A stretch of DNA of 64,000 bases from Notospermus geniculatus (lineage: Eukaryota; Nemertea; Pilidiophora; Heteronemertea; Lineidae), in the NCBI GenBank assembly GCA_002633025.1, contig NMRB01000354.1, forward strand, positions 156,488 to 220,487, written 5' to 3'. This document shows positions 33,890-44,065 of the stretch, in pieces. The notes below the pieces were generated by a model, which saw only the letters and a program-made list of their open reading frames with translations, was not told where the DNA came from and searched no databases. Numbering within the stretch: position 1 is the stretch's first letter; each line of letters begins with the position of its first letter. The position numbers and the translations under genes are program-made.

Positions 33890-35480
33890 TTTGTAGGAAA
33901 GATTGCCTACCAACAAAAGTGCCGTTATCTCTGCATTGTTGGTGTTGATATAAGAGTTGCCAGTAACATCAGATTTACTACAAATTTGGATACAGTACTG
34001 CTAGAGACCTAAAGCAATAGTGAGTCAGTTGTGCATAGCTCGTGGTGTGAATACCTGTATTCAAATACATTGTATCAGTAATTTTACAATGTAGAATGTG
34101 GTCATAACACACATTTGTTTGAAAATATTTGAATATATGCTTGGTTTTAACCATGATGAAGTTGAATGTCTGCGAATGTATTGCTTGTATCCTCAGACAT
34201 TTTAGGGTAATATATGCCTATTTGGTATACATTTTAATACTCTTAGGTGGTTGTGGTAGGCAGGTGTAACTTTTTTATGCAAATTAGAGTGTGATTCAAT
34301 CTTCTGTTCGTGGTCCAAGAACGACTTCAGAATTTTCCAGTTTTGAGGAAAGATTGTGCCAATATCAACTGGGATACTTTTCAACATTTTCTTGATAAAA
34401 AGGGGTGAAAAATGAAGAATGTTCTGTGGAACTTGCAGTGTATTGGAGGTGTTGATGGTGAATTCCAACCAGCAAGAACAAGTACCGGTACGGAGATCAA
34501 ACTTAGGAAAAAGTTTTGGATACAAAAGGTTTATGAATGTTTAGGCTGAATCTATAATGTAGTAGCATACTTATGTATAATGAGTGGTTTTCAAAACAAT
34601 GACATACGTGTATATTACCCTTCACCAGTTACTGCATTGTCCTGGCAAACCCCATTAGTTACATACATTGTACAGGAGGCATGTCCATGTTTAAAACGAG
34701 TTCAGTATGATACTAGTTTAGTCGGTGTATTTCAAATGGTTTAAAAAAATTTATCAAAAATAACGTAAATTTACATAAATCTTGCATGAATCTCATGCTA
34801 CATTGATGGGCTTTTGTTCTGTTTACAACTTTTATCAAACGATACGTACCCAATTTCAGATCAGTGAAAGAAACTGAATGTTCTGTAGAATGCCACATCG
34901 TATGTGTGTGTGTGTGCCTTAGATACACGTAGATTAAACAACAAGTTTCCTTTTCCCCACTTCCACTGTTGAGACGACTACGGTAGGTCATATCACACTG
35001 TGCATGTTCTTGGTTTTTCACAGGAAAAATCCAATGGGCAGTCTTTTTTCAGTACACAGCATGAAGCAAAGTAAAACTTGTATCTTGAAAAAAGTCATCA
35101 TTTTGAACCTTGTACACCATAGACTTGAAATCTATGTAGCACTTGCATTGACAGTAAAAACCTCAGGGTTCAAAGATCATAAATGGTTTAAGAACACAAA
35201 CTACCTCCTTTGATTGAGACACACAATGGCTTTAGGGAGTCCCAAATTGGCTGTTGGCTTAAAGATTTCAAATGTGCCTATAATGTGAACTGTTCATTTG
35301 CACAAAGCATTTAATCTGTTCCTGAAGCTTAAACGTTCAGCTCTCTATTGCGAGAGCATGGTAGAATTAACTAAATTATAGAGCAAAATATTACACATTA
35401 CTGGTCCATATGTCAAATTCTTACTCATCATTCAGTTATTATGGGAATTAGATGTTAATGCAAAAACATTTCAGTTTTAA
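33890..35480. other. APPBP2 3' flank
   Basis: AT-rich sequence with no supported exon on either strand. It holds a short GT run at about 34900-34914 and nothing else I can name. APPBP2 and SRRD converge here. Confidence 0.5.
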
Positions 35481-35731
35481 AGGAGCTGGACGTCCAAGTT
35501 GTTAACACTCACTCACTGGTTCTCTATCCACACGACGCCTGCAGTGCTGCCACCTATTGTCGGTGATATGTACTGACGTGAATATCGTGAGTGAGTTGCA
35601 TTGGACCGGGCACCAGTCTAACGATCACAGGGTGCTACTGGTGCTGCCACCTTCACGAAGGAATAAAACTAGTTTGCCGACCACTGTTTGTAAACAAACT
35701 GGTTTGTTTACAACTTGGACGTCGAACTCCT
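35481..35731. mobile_element. TTAA-flanked MITE (piggyBac-like)
   Basis: The left end reads AGGAGCTGGACGTCCAAGTTGT. The right end is ACAACTTGGACGTCGAACTCCT, its imperfect complement. TTAA stands immediately outside both ends (35477-35480 and 35732-35735), the target used by piggyBac and Kolobok elements. The internal TTTGTAAACAAACTGGTTTGTTTAC is a secondary palindrome. Confidence 0.8.
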
Positions 35732-35735
35732 TTAA

Positions 35736-36498
35736 TTCCATGTTCAAGCCTTGCTTCCTGCATTCAATGTAATTCATATCATTGGCATTGACTGACTCGA
35801 GAATGCCTCCACATTTTATGATGCTATGAATACATCATCTCATTACAATTACTGGTAGTCTGAGCGATGCAAGTCTCTGTGGTGGAAGTGACCATAACTA
35901 GTCAAAAATTGTGATTATTTACTGGTTTCCAGTTGGTTAATAATTGATCCACTTGTCGTTCATATACTTCACCATGGTCCCTCTCTCGAAATTTGGTGGT
36001 GAGTTATACGATGGGGTATTTTTCTCCACAATAAAGCTTTACAACATGACATCTCATTGGTCTATGCGTTTGTCGTGCATATATACCTCTGAATTCAGGA
36101 CCCAAAAGTACATGTTGACATGGTAGAGTAGTTCCCTGAGCAAGTTTAGAGTGCAACTCGCAGCATCTCCTGTGAGGTCTACATGTGACCAGAACAAGAT
36201 GGATATTAAAGAATGTGTTTATTAATATGAATAACTGGCATGAAGTGTAAGTTCAGTTCAACATGTATCGGTATGTAAATCATGTTATGGAAAGGAAAAT
36301 ACATTAAAAACTGTATGCTTGATTTCATTGGAGTCCGTGTTCTTGAACTTTGAATGACTGTTTATATGTTGAAGGGACTGTAAGGAAGAGATACATACGA
36401 TTTGTGACTTGGGGTAAACTCAGGACTGCAGAATTGCTACAGTCTTGCCTTATGCCTAGGATGGGACTGTCATAAAAACTAGTCAAAATCAGTGTTCT
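35736..36498. other. intergenic stretch downstream of SRRD
   Basis: No exon can be supported. TTTATT at 36218-36223 reads AATAAA on the minus strand, about 280 bases after the SRRD stop, and is a candidate polyadenylation signal for that gene. Confidence 0.4.
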
Positions 36499-39400
36499 TC
36501 AACTCTTCAGTTTATTCAAGATTATCTCCACATCATCTTCACAATAACTAGGTTCTTCTGCTTTCCAGAAATCAAATGGCTTTGATGCAAGTTTTGACTG
36601 TGGGATCCAATGACATGATGTATCGCTGAATGCCATTTCTGTGTCAGGAGTCAGGTCCAATGGTTCTTCAACTAACACTGGGAGAATATGACCCTTGGTC
36701 AAGGAAAAAAACTACCGCACATGTATTACTTACGATAGACTGAGCTAATCTGAAACCTGTCACAATAATCAATGATCCACAACATCATCATGTATTTCAG
36801 GACCGCTACGAACCCTGTGTAAAATGATGCTCAGAACACTCAATGAGGGTACCCCCTGATCCACTTGAGAATAGTTGATGAAAGGATACTCTATGGATAT
36901 ACTGGTACTGCTCCTCAAATATTCTAAGTGGTAACCTGAAAAAGATCACATCAGTTGACTTCTATGTGCACTAGAAGGTGTTTGTGAATGCTCTTCTATC
37001 CTGAGTCAGTCAACCTGATGAGTCGTTGGTACTCAAATGGAAACGTAGACCCAAAATATGCACTTAAGACTAGACTTGGATTTGAACCTAATCTCAGCTA
37101 ACCCATACTCACCTTTCACTGGTTGCTGAGAAACTATTGCCAATGATGAACAAATTGGGAAGTTGATCATGGTTCCAGTTGGACCAGAGTAGATTGTTAT
37201 AAAGAGCTTTGCCACAGTGAGGCATGAAGAAGATGGTTGGTTGAGAAACTTCCCTTTTTCCTTCCTGAAATAAGAAGTAAATGTTCATGAATCAATTTTG
37301 TTTCAAAAGTAAACTGAAGGAACTAGCAATGTGAGGCTTCTTAGTGCTTTACACTGTTATGTGGTTTCAAAGTGCTTCACATTATTATCCCAGTCTCTCC
37401 AGAAGCTGTTCTGGGGGACTTAACAGCTCATTCAGTATATCATCTGATCCTCTCACCCCAGACCTGTACAGCAGACTTAGCTGCTGGAACAGATATGTAT
37501 CAGGCATGCCTTAATTAAAAGTGGAGAGGCAAGAAATGCAGGCAGCCAGAAGATACTGACCCCCAGTCTTTACCTACCTCATTTGTATCAAGTAGCTCAC
37601 ATCCGAGTTCTCTCAGGATATCACAGTCAGACTGAAGGAAATGGGGATCATAGCACCAACAAGAACTGACATTCAATTGTCCTTTTAGCTCCATGAGTAA
37701 GGCAGTTTGTTCTCGGGCTATTGGGCATGTGCTGATGTGTCCAAGACCGTAGCATACAATGTCTATTTTCTGTGATGCTTTGCCATGTCTGCCTTCTGTG
37801 AGATCATGAGAGGAGTATATCTCAGCTGGTAAAGGGGTTGACCCATCCACACAGGTCAACAATTCTTCACCACTCTCATCATCATTAGTTACAAGTATCG
37901 CTGAATGCCATTTCTGTGTCAGGAGTCAGGTCCAATGGTTCTTCAACTAACACTGGGAGAATATGACCCTTGGTCAAGGAAAAAAAACTACATGTATTAC
38001 TTACGATACACTGAGCTAATCTGAAACCTGTCACAATAACCAATGATCCACAACATCATCATGTATTTAAGGACCGCTACGAACCCTGTGTAAAATGACA
38101 CTCAGAACACTCAATGAGGGTACCCCCTGATCCGCTTGAGAATAGTTGATGAAAGGATACTCTATGGATATACTGGTACTGCTCCTCAAATATTCTAAGT
38201 GGTAACCTGAAAAAGATCACATTAGTTGACTTCTATGTGCACTAGAAGGTGTTTGTGAATGCTCTTCTATCCCGAGTCAGTCAACCTGATGAGTCGTTGG
38301 TACTCAAATGGAAACGTAGACCCAAAATGTGCACTTAAGACTAGACTTGGATTTGAACCTAATCTCAACTAACCCATACCAGGGTTTATGCAGCGTCATA
38401 AAAAGTCATAAAAGGTCATAAATTTGGTAGTATGCTTTTATGGCCATTAAAAGTCATTGAATTTCAGCAAATATGTTTGAATGGTCATAAAAGTCTTTAA
38501 ATTTTGAGCAAACAGTTCTTTGTTTTCATTCATCCAAGCTGTCAACGGGTAAATGGACTTATTTAGAAAGACCAATTAGGCCTAACACTTCCTCAAGACT
38601 TCTGCAACACCACCAGCCGTGTCAGCAATTAGCTCGGCACTGTCTCACTCAAATCATTCATTGACTGAAGGTCTTCTGTATTATGTATAAAAAGGGTAAT
38701 GATGGGAAAGAATGACATTCATAAATTTGGGATCTGTTGATTGGATTGAGATTTAAAAGATTCAGAAATGGGCTGGAAATTTGGCTTCGGCTTGTTGAGT
38801 GAAGGGAGTTCAAAATTTAACTTTGCAGAAAGTGTATACATGTATGTAGCCGGACTGTTGGGGTGTGTTTGTGATGAGTGGGATAAGATTCCGAAATGGA
38901 CTGGAAACAACAGTTCGTTCCTCAGTGTTCAGTGAGCAGGCCTTTATGTTCCCCCAAATTAACGACGTTCAACGTCGGAGCCCAAATTAGAGTCTTGTTT
39001 TACATTTAAATAGGAATCTCAGATGCCTGGAAATAGCGTCTTTTATCCTCTATTTTCAAAAATTTTTCTAACGAGGAGGACACCCCCTCGCGCTCCCCCC
39101 ATTGCGCCTTCGGCGCTCTGATGGGGCCTTTGGCTCCATACCACCGTAAACAGAAATAGCCTGAATTAGGGAATACAAAGGCCTGAGTGAGATAGTACCG
39201 GTGGTAACTAACAATAGTTTGCAAATATTGTTGTTAAATTTGCTGCTGTATTTCTTGTCTGGTCAGTGTCTATCGTTCTATATAGATGAGTTTTACCTTT
39301 TGTTGTGTTACAAAGCGGTCATAAATTTTAACCTTTTCTGGTACTAAAAGTCATTAAAAAGGTCATAAATCCTAACCAGAGATTGCTGCATAAACCCTGC

Positions 39401-40278
39401 ATACTCACCTTTCACTGGTTGCTGAGAAACTATTGCCAATGATGAACAAATTGGGAAGTTGATCATGATTCCAGTTGGACCAGAGTAGATTGTTATAAAG
39501 AGCTTTGCCACAGTGAGGCATGAAGAAGATGGTTGGTTGAGAAACTTCCCTTTTTCCTTCCTGAAATAAGAAGTAAATGTTCATGAATCAATTTTGATTC
39601 AAAAGTAAACTGAAGGAACTAGCAATGTGAGGCTTCTTACTTAGTGCTTTCCACTGTTATGTGGTTTCAAAGTGCTTCACATTATTATCCCAGTCTCTCC
39701 AGAAGTTGTTCTGGGGGACTTAAGGCACAGCTCATTCAGTATATCATCTGATCCTCTCGCCCCAGACCTGTACAGCAGACTTAGCTGCTGGAACAGATGT
39801 ATCAGGCATGCCTCAATTCAGTGCCAGTGGAGAGGCAAGAAATGCACGCAGCCAGAAGATATTGACCCCCAGTCTTTACCTACCTCATTTGTATCAAGTA
39901 GCTCACATCCAAGTTCACTCAGGATATCACAGTCAGACTGTAGGAAATGGGGATCATAGCACCAACAAGAACTGACGTTCAATTGTCCCTTTAGCTCCAT
40001 GAGTAAGGCAGTTTGTTCTCGGGCTATTGGGCATGTGCTGATGTGTCCAAGACCGTAGCATACAATGTCTATTTTCTGTGATGCTTTGCCATGTCTGCCT
40101 TCTGTGGGATCATGAGAGGAGTATATCTCAGCTGGTAAAGGGGTTGACCCATCCACACAGGTCAACAATTCTTCACCACTCTCATCATCATTAGTTACAG
40201 TCGGTCCAGGATGTGGGTCAGAATCTCCTAAAGCAGACTCCTGGGACTGTAGATTTGTGAGCCAATTTTCAACCTTTG
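36499..40278. repeat. overlapping duplicate of SRRD exons 2-5
   Basis: Left copy: exon 5 (36693-36499), exon 4 (36935-36890), exon 3 (37264-37113), and exon 2 from about 37893 to 37578. Right copy: exon 5 cut short (37968-37894), exon 4 (38206-38161), exon 3 (39560-39409), exon 2 (40278-39884). The junction at about 37893-37896 fuses the inside of exon 2 to the inside of exon 5. Differences are few substitutions, small indels and the 1-kb insertion at 38380. Confidence 0.9.
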
Positions 40279-41377
40279 CTATGAAAAGAATAACGAAAAT
40301 GCTTGTAAATGACATCTGAAAGGTATGCTGAATTTGAGAATTATCAAAAACTCAACTGATAGTCTGATACCTACTGATTATCACCTTGCACACATCTTTT
40401 ATGCACACTTCATTTCTGAAAGTATAAACATCCATCACACTGGATGGTGGTCGAGTGGTGTAACACGCTTGACTTTCAATTCTAACAGGGTCAGTGTGTG
40501 GGTTCGATCCCCGGCCAGGACACATACAAGTTGTGAAAAAAAAAAGTTGTGAACCAATTTACATGTAGGGTCTGTCGGATGAGACTGAAAGCCGTGGTCC
40601 CTTGTACCCGAGTCAGTGTCTATGCCAGGGCAAATAAAAGACCCCCAGGTGGACAGTAGCCTGTCGTGGACTCCATACCATAGTATAAGCTTAATTAAGA
40701 CCCTTAAAGGGTTATGAAGCTTCCAAACGATACATACATACTATTATCCAGCTATCTCCATACTGGCAAACATAGTTGACAGCTTTTTCTTTGGGCTATA
40801 GCGGAAAGATTTTCCATGATCGAGTTCGATAAGGTACCATACATTACAACATTCATATGGGTAGGCTCGTCGTGCTTGGTGGCTAGGCTAGGCCATTTCG
40901 GCATACCATTCGCCGTATTCGGCATTTGAAGATGGTCAAAAGATCTTTCTTTGACTTTCCTTTGTGAAATCGAAATGCAATGTTGATTGCAAAAATTACG
41001 TTAGGGGGAGACAGAAGCTTTACATGATAAGAGTTAAGACGATACAATGTTTTTTACGAATGGATAATGATTCTTTGCACCCGAGAAAGACCTTTATGAG
41101 AGAGAAAAGCGTGCCCTCACTATCGTTTAGCAGACAGCATCAGTTCTATTTAGTGATCACAGATGGCGCTCTTCATCATCATAGGCCTACCACTCCGATA
41201 ATTCACCCACCCTAATTCACCAATTCGATGAACGATCCTTGAAATATTCACATCTAACGATACAGCATCATAGCAGCTACCAGTTGAACGCAAGTTTCTT
41301 TGATGGGATAGCTGTGTTTCTCCATTAAATCGTTTCTTTTTTCTCTTCACCACAACAAATTTGTCCGAAGAAGCCAT
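36499..41377 (-). CDS. SRRD: SRR1-like protein (SRRD)
   Basis: SRR1-domain proteins are conserved eukaryotic proteins linked to clock output in plants and haem/circadian control in mammals; the biochemistry is uncertain. Coding exons, 5' to 3': 41377-41221, 40278-39884, 39560-39409, 38206-38161, 36693-36499 (about 314 residues). Exon 2 holds the SRR1 core: [20 protein letters not shown], then [10 protein letters not shown] and [10 protein letters not shown]. Exon 3 has [24 protein letters not shown] and FIIGNSF. The last exon has [12 protein letters not shown] and a charged end. The exon 4 donor (GTATCC) and last acceptor are weaker calls. Parts of exons 2 and 5 plus whole exons 3 and 4 are duplicated (see 36499-40278). 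Start: ATG at 41377, giving a Lys-rich N terminus. Confidence 0.92.
38380..39399. mobile_element. 1.02-kb non-autonomous DNA transposon in one SRRD copy
   Basis: The ends are CAGGGTTTATGCAGC and GCTGCATAAACCCTG, perfect over 15 bp. CATAC precedes (38375-38379) and follows (39400-39404), a 5-bp duplication. The other copy has the uninterrupted sequence CCCATACTCACC. Subterminal regions repeat GTCATAAAA or GTCATTAAA many times at both ends. No transposase is visible. The short target and CAGGG ends suggest a hAT-type relative. The insertion lies nine bases into the intron after SRRD exon 3. Confidence 0.9.
40445..40672 (+). mobile_element. tRNA-derived SINE
   Basis: The head resembles a tRNA with A box TGGTCGAGTGG and B box GGTTCGATCCC. 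The body has GTCGGATGAGACTGAAAGCCG, TGGTCCC, and CAGGGCAAATAAAAGACCC, shared with the copy at 48298. The body resembles the conserved central domain described for metazoan SINE superfamilies such as MetaSINEs; that link is from memory. It lies in the first intron of SRRD, on the opposite strand. Confidence 0.8.
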
Positions 41378-42849
41378 TGCAGTCTTGCTCACAGCGCGAG
41401 TGCAGAAACCAATACACACACTACATCCACATACCGAACGGGCATGCCGCAAACCCCATTGTTTTTTGGTGCGCAAGACTTGTGGTACTTCGGTCACGCA
41501 GCTCCAGGTTTTGCGGACGACTTTTTTACAGCTAGCTCATCATGCATTTTTTACAGCTAGCTCATCTTTCTTTCTGTCATGCAGCTCATCAGTGTCAACA
41601 TTTGTATACCTGATGTACTATGGTTGTTTCTTGGTCCTTCTTTGCAATTTTCATGCAAACCACAGGTTCTTATGGTTAGAGGACTCGATACACCCTTTCC
41701 TGACAATGTCTACCCATTTTTTTCTCCAAAAAGTTTTATTGTGAGGAAAGTGTGTAACGTTAGTAAGGACAGACCGCGGCAACGGTCCCCTAAAATCACA
41801 AGAACCTGTGGTTCACGTCAAGAGTTACATCCCTTGGTGTTAATATCGATGATGCCGCATTGCCACAGACACCAAACATAGACCATACACTGTATGTTAA
41901 GCGAGAGGCCACTGATTCCTGACACAACAAAAATGCATCACTAAGGCCAGATAAAAAAAATTACTAGGCCTAGTTTAACGTCCGGGCACTTTAGTTTTTC
42001 CGGGTCGGGAGGGAGGTTTTTATTTTTATTTGTAGTAGCTTTTGGCTGAAAAGATAGGTCAAAAACAAATTTAAAAAAAAAATTTTTTTTAATTTTCAAA
42101 TTTTAGAGTCAGGCAATTTTTTTATGGAAAATGCATTACAAAAAAATTCAGGGGTCTATTCTTGGCATTTTTCAGGTCGGGAGGGGACGCTAAACAAGGC
42201 CATGCGTCTTGAACTGGTCCACTTTTGTGTAACAGGGTGAAAATGACCAATTTTTGAATATTTTCATATTTCATGTAACTAGCCTTGCTGCATCTAGAAA
42301 CACTATGCAAACTTTGCCAGGTTTCTTACTTTTCAAGATATTTGAGCTTTTATGTGGCTGTTTTAATTGAAAATGTATTAGAATCTGGAAACGTTTTTTG
42401 CATTTTCTCAAAATGGACGTCTTTTACTGAAAGCACTGTTACTCCAGTTCTAGTTGACCAAATCCAACCTGGTTTTTTGCACTGTGTTCCTCAGACAGCA
42501 GGCTAAATAGAACAATATAATTATTTGATGTAGTTCTAAATACTTGAATGGAATTTCATCTCAAAAATGGACATTTTAATATTAGCTGACAAATGTTGCA
42601 CAAAACACAATTCATCTTATAAGATGCCAATTTCATGGAGAGGGGAAGTAAACTTGATTAAAATTTCCATTTCCAGTGCCAACAGTTATTAACATCTGCC
42701 ATAAGTTACAAGAATTCAGCATAAGGCCTGATGGCAGGCAGGTCCGCCTGTGTTCCTTTCCACCTGCAACTCAATTAAGATTTTATGATGGAAATGTATT
42801 TTCTCACAGAAATAGGTGTGATCCTGAGGTTGAAAGACACCAAAATAAG
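41378..42849. other. SRRD upstream region and spacer
   Basis: A 21-base unit (CATTTTTTACAGCTAGCTCAT) occurs twice near 41513-41570. A transposon copy lies at 41943-42201. The open frames in 41361-41881 have no recognisable domain. PHETA transcription runs towards this region. Confidence 0.5.
41943..42201. mobile_element. degraded MITE of the GGCCAAGTAAAAA group
   Basis: AAGGCCAGATAAAAAAAATTA at the left and GGGACGCTAAACAAGGCC at the right are degenerate inverted ends. Poly-A/T runs and a GTCGGGAGG phrase repeated inside match the style of the copies at 5178 and 11742. Confidence 0.55.
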
Positions 42850-43641
42850 TTAAACTGNCAGAGTTGTTGGCCTTCTTTCTCCCATGCGCAGTTTTATTTT
42901 CCTCCCATAAAGTTCATGCATTTCCTCAAAGGATTTGGGTTGTAATAGGAGTCCAGAATCGTCAAAAAACGGTACATTAGTTGTTGCCATTGCAGTTACA
43001 TTTGAAGGTCCCGCAACAACGCTATCATCCAATGGCATATGAAAAACAGTACTTCCTTTTGAACGAGAATCTGCCACACAGGAATTAAACGGATTGAATC
43101 GTTTGGAAGGATTACCAGTCCTGATCATCAGGTTAGGGGCATTTTCATTACTGTTGTTAGATCCCTGATTGGGCATTTCATAATTTGCCTGTAGAGTATC
43201 AGACTTGGAGAGCACCTCTGCTTTGGCATCATCAAGTAACTGCTGATTGTGTTCCTCTAATTGTCGCTGAAGTTCGGTGACCATTAGTTTCATGTACTCA
43301 TAACCGGCACAAGTAATCGCTCTCATCCACGTCTCCATTTCCTCTTGGTTGTCGGCAGCAAGGATGTATGCTCGACATCCGGGACCAGGGAATTTGATAG
43401 CAAATGTAAAGGCATCCACCTGCTGTTCAACAAGTTCTACAGTACATCCCTCCAGTATGATAACACCGATTGGTTCTTTATCGCCTTTCTTTTCGAAGTA
43501 GAATAGCAGATTACCCTTCAAGACAAACCAACGTTTCTGATAGCCCTTGTTCACCTCCCCTTTTTTCAACAGGTGGCCTTCCTTGTCAACTGGGGAGTTG
43601 CATGTGGCAAAGACCACCAAATTTTTGTCGTTGATTTTCAT
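42850..43641 (-). CDS. PHETA: sesquipedalian-type PH-domain protein (PHETA/FAM109)
   Basis: Sesquipedalians bind the Lowe-syndrome phosphatase OCRL and work in endosome-to-Golgi and endosome-to-membrane recycling. One coding exon gives 263 residues (human about 250-260). The start is the ATG at 43641 (MKINDKNLVVFATCNSPVDK), as in the family; an upstream GTG at 43659 is not a plausible start. The PH domain spans roughly residues 17-120, with KRWFVLKGNLLFYFE, GVIILEGCTVELVE and the closing W of EEMETWMRAI. A coiled segment (LQRQLEEHNQQLL) follows. Near the C terminus SFEEMHELYG is the F&H motif that binds OCRL. A single N at 42858 falls in the third-last codon, so the last residues are uncertain. 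Confidence 0.94.
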   Translation of the reverse strand: MKINDKNLVVFATCNSPVDKEGHLLKKGEVNKGYQKRWFVLKGNLLFYFEKKGDKEPIGVIILEGCTVELVEQQVDAFTFAIKFPGPGCRAYILAADNQEEMETWMRAITCAGYEYMKLMVTELQRQLEEHNQQLLDDAKAEVLSKSDTLQANYEMPNQGSNNSNENAPNLMIRTGNPSKRFNPFNSCVADSRSKGSTVFHMPLDDSVVAGPSNVTAMATTNVPFFDDSGLLLQPKSFEEMHELYGRKIKLRMGERRPTTLXV

Positions 43642-44065
43642 TTTAGAGTCAGTGTCCACATGACATCATTACGAACATCTATAAAATACTGCATACACTC
43701 GCTGATGAACCCTGTATCCTCTTGTTTTCAGCGACAAATCAATGAAATTGAGAATTTTGTACTGCAATTTCATGAATTGTGCTCAAACATCATGAACATG
43801 TCAAACTTGGGCTTCCTGGTTTGGTAAATCTAAATTGTGGATCACACTGAACCGAAGATAGCATATCAATCAGCATTAGTTTCAATAAATTTAACATATC
43901 TCTTTCCCTTTTGAACATATTTATTGATTTATGCGTGTTCTGCAAGTAATTTTGTTCGTTTTATGTCCAATATCTTCATTTTATTACTGATGACCTAAAT
44001 GTATATTCCAGCTTTTCTAGCCAACCCAATCACGTGGTCACATGACGTGTCACATGATTTGCAAA
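43642..44065. promoter_or_regulatory. head-to-head promoter between PHETA and PLBD2
   Basis: Only 424 bases separate the two start codons, so regulatory elements are likely to be shared unless either gene has a distant non-coding first exon. A CCAAT at 44026-44030 abuts the E-box cluster at 44029-44058. Confidence 0.5.
44029..44058 (+). promoter_or_regulatory. three tandem CLEAR-like E-boxes
   Basis: ATCACGTGGT (44029-44038), GTCACATGAC (44037-44046) and GTCACATGAT (44049-44058) lie 8-12 bases apart. All match the TCAC[A/G]TG core of the CLEAR element GTCACGTGAC bound by TFEB/TFE3 at lysosomal genes. They sit 8-37 bases upstream of the start codon of a lysosomal hydrolase. Confidence 0.55.

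Noticed and set aside
41361-41881. Plus-strand ORFs upstream of SRRD
   Set aside because: Partly antisense to SRRD exon 1, with no domain and no conserved motif.
43642-43659. Upstream start of PHETA at 43659
   Set aside because: The codon there is GTG; the ATG at 43641 matches the family N terminus.
44042-44065. PLBD2 start at the upstream in-frame ATG 44042
   Set aside because: It lies inside the E-box cluster with a poorer context and would put extra residues before the signal peptide; 44066 sits in AAAATGGCG.
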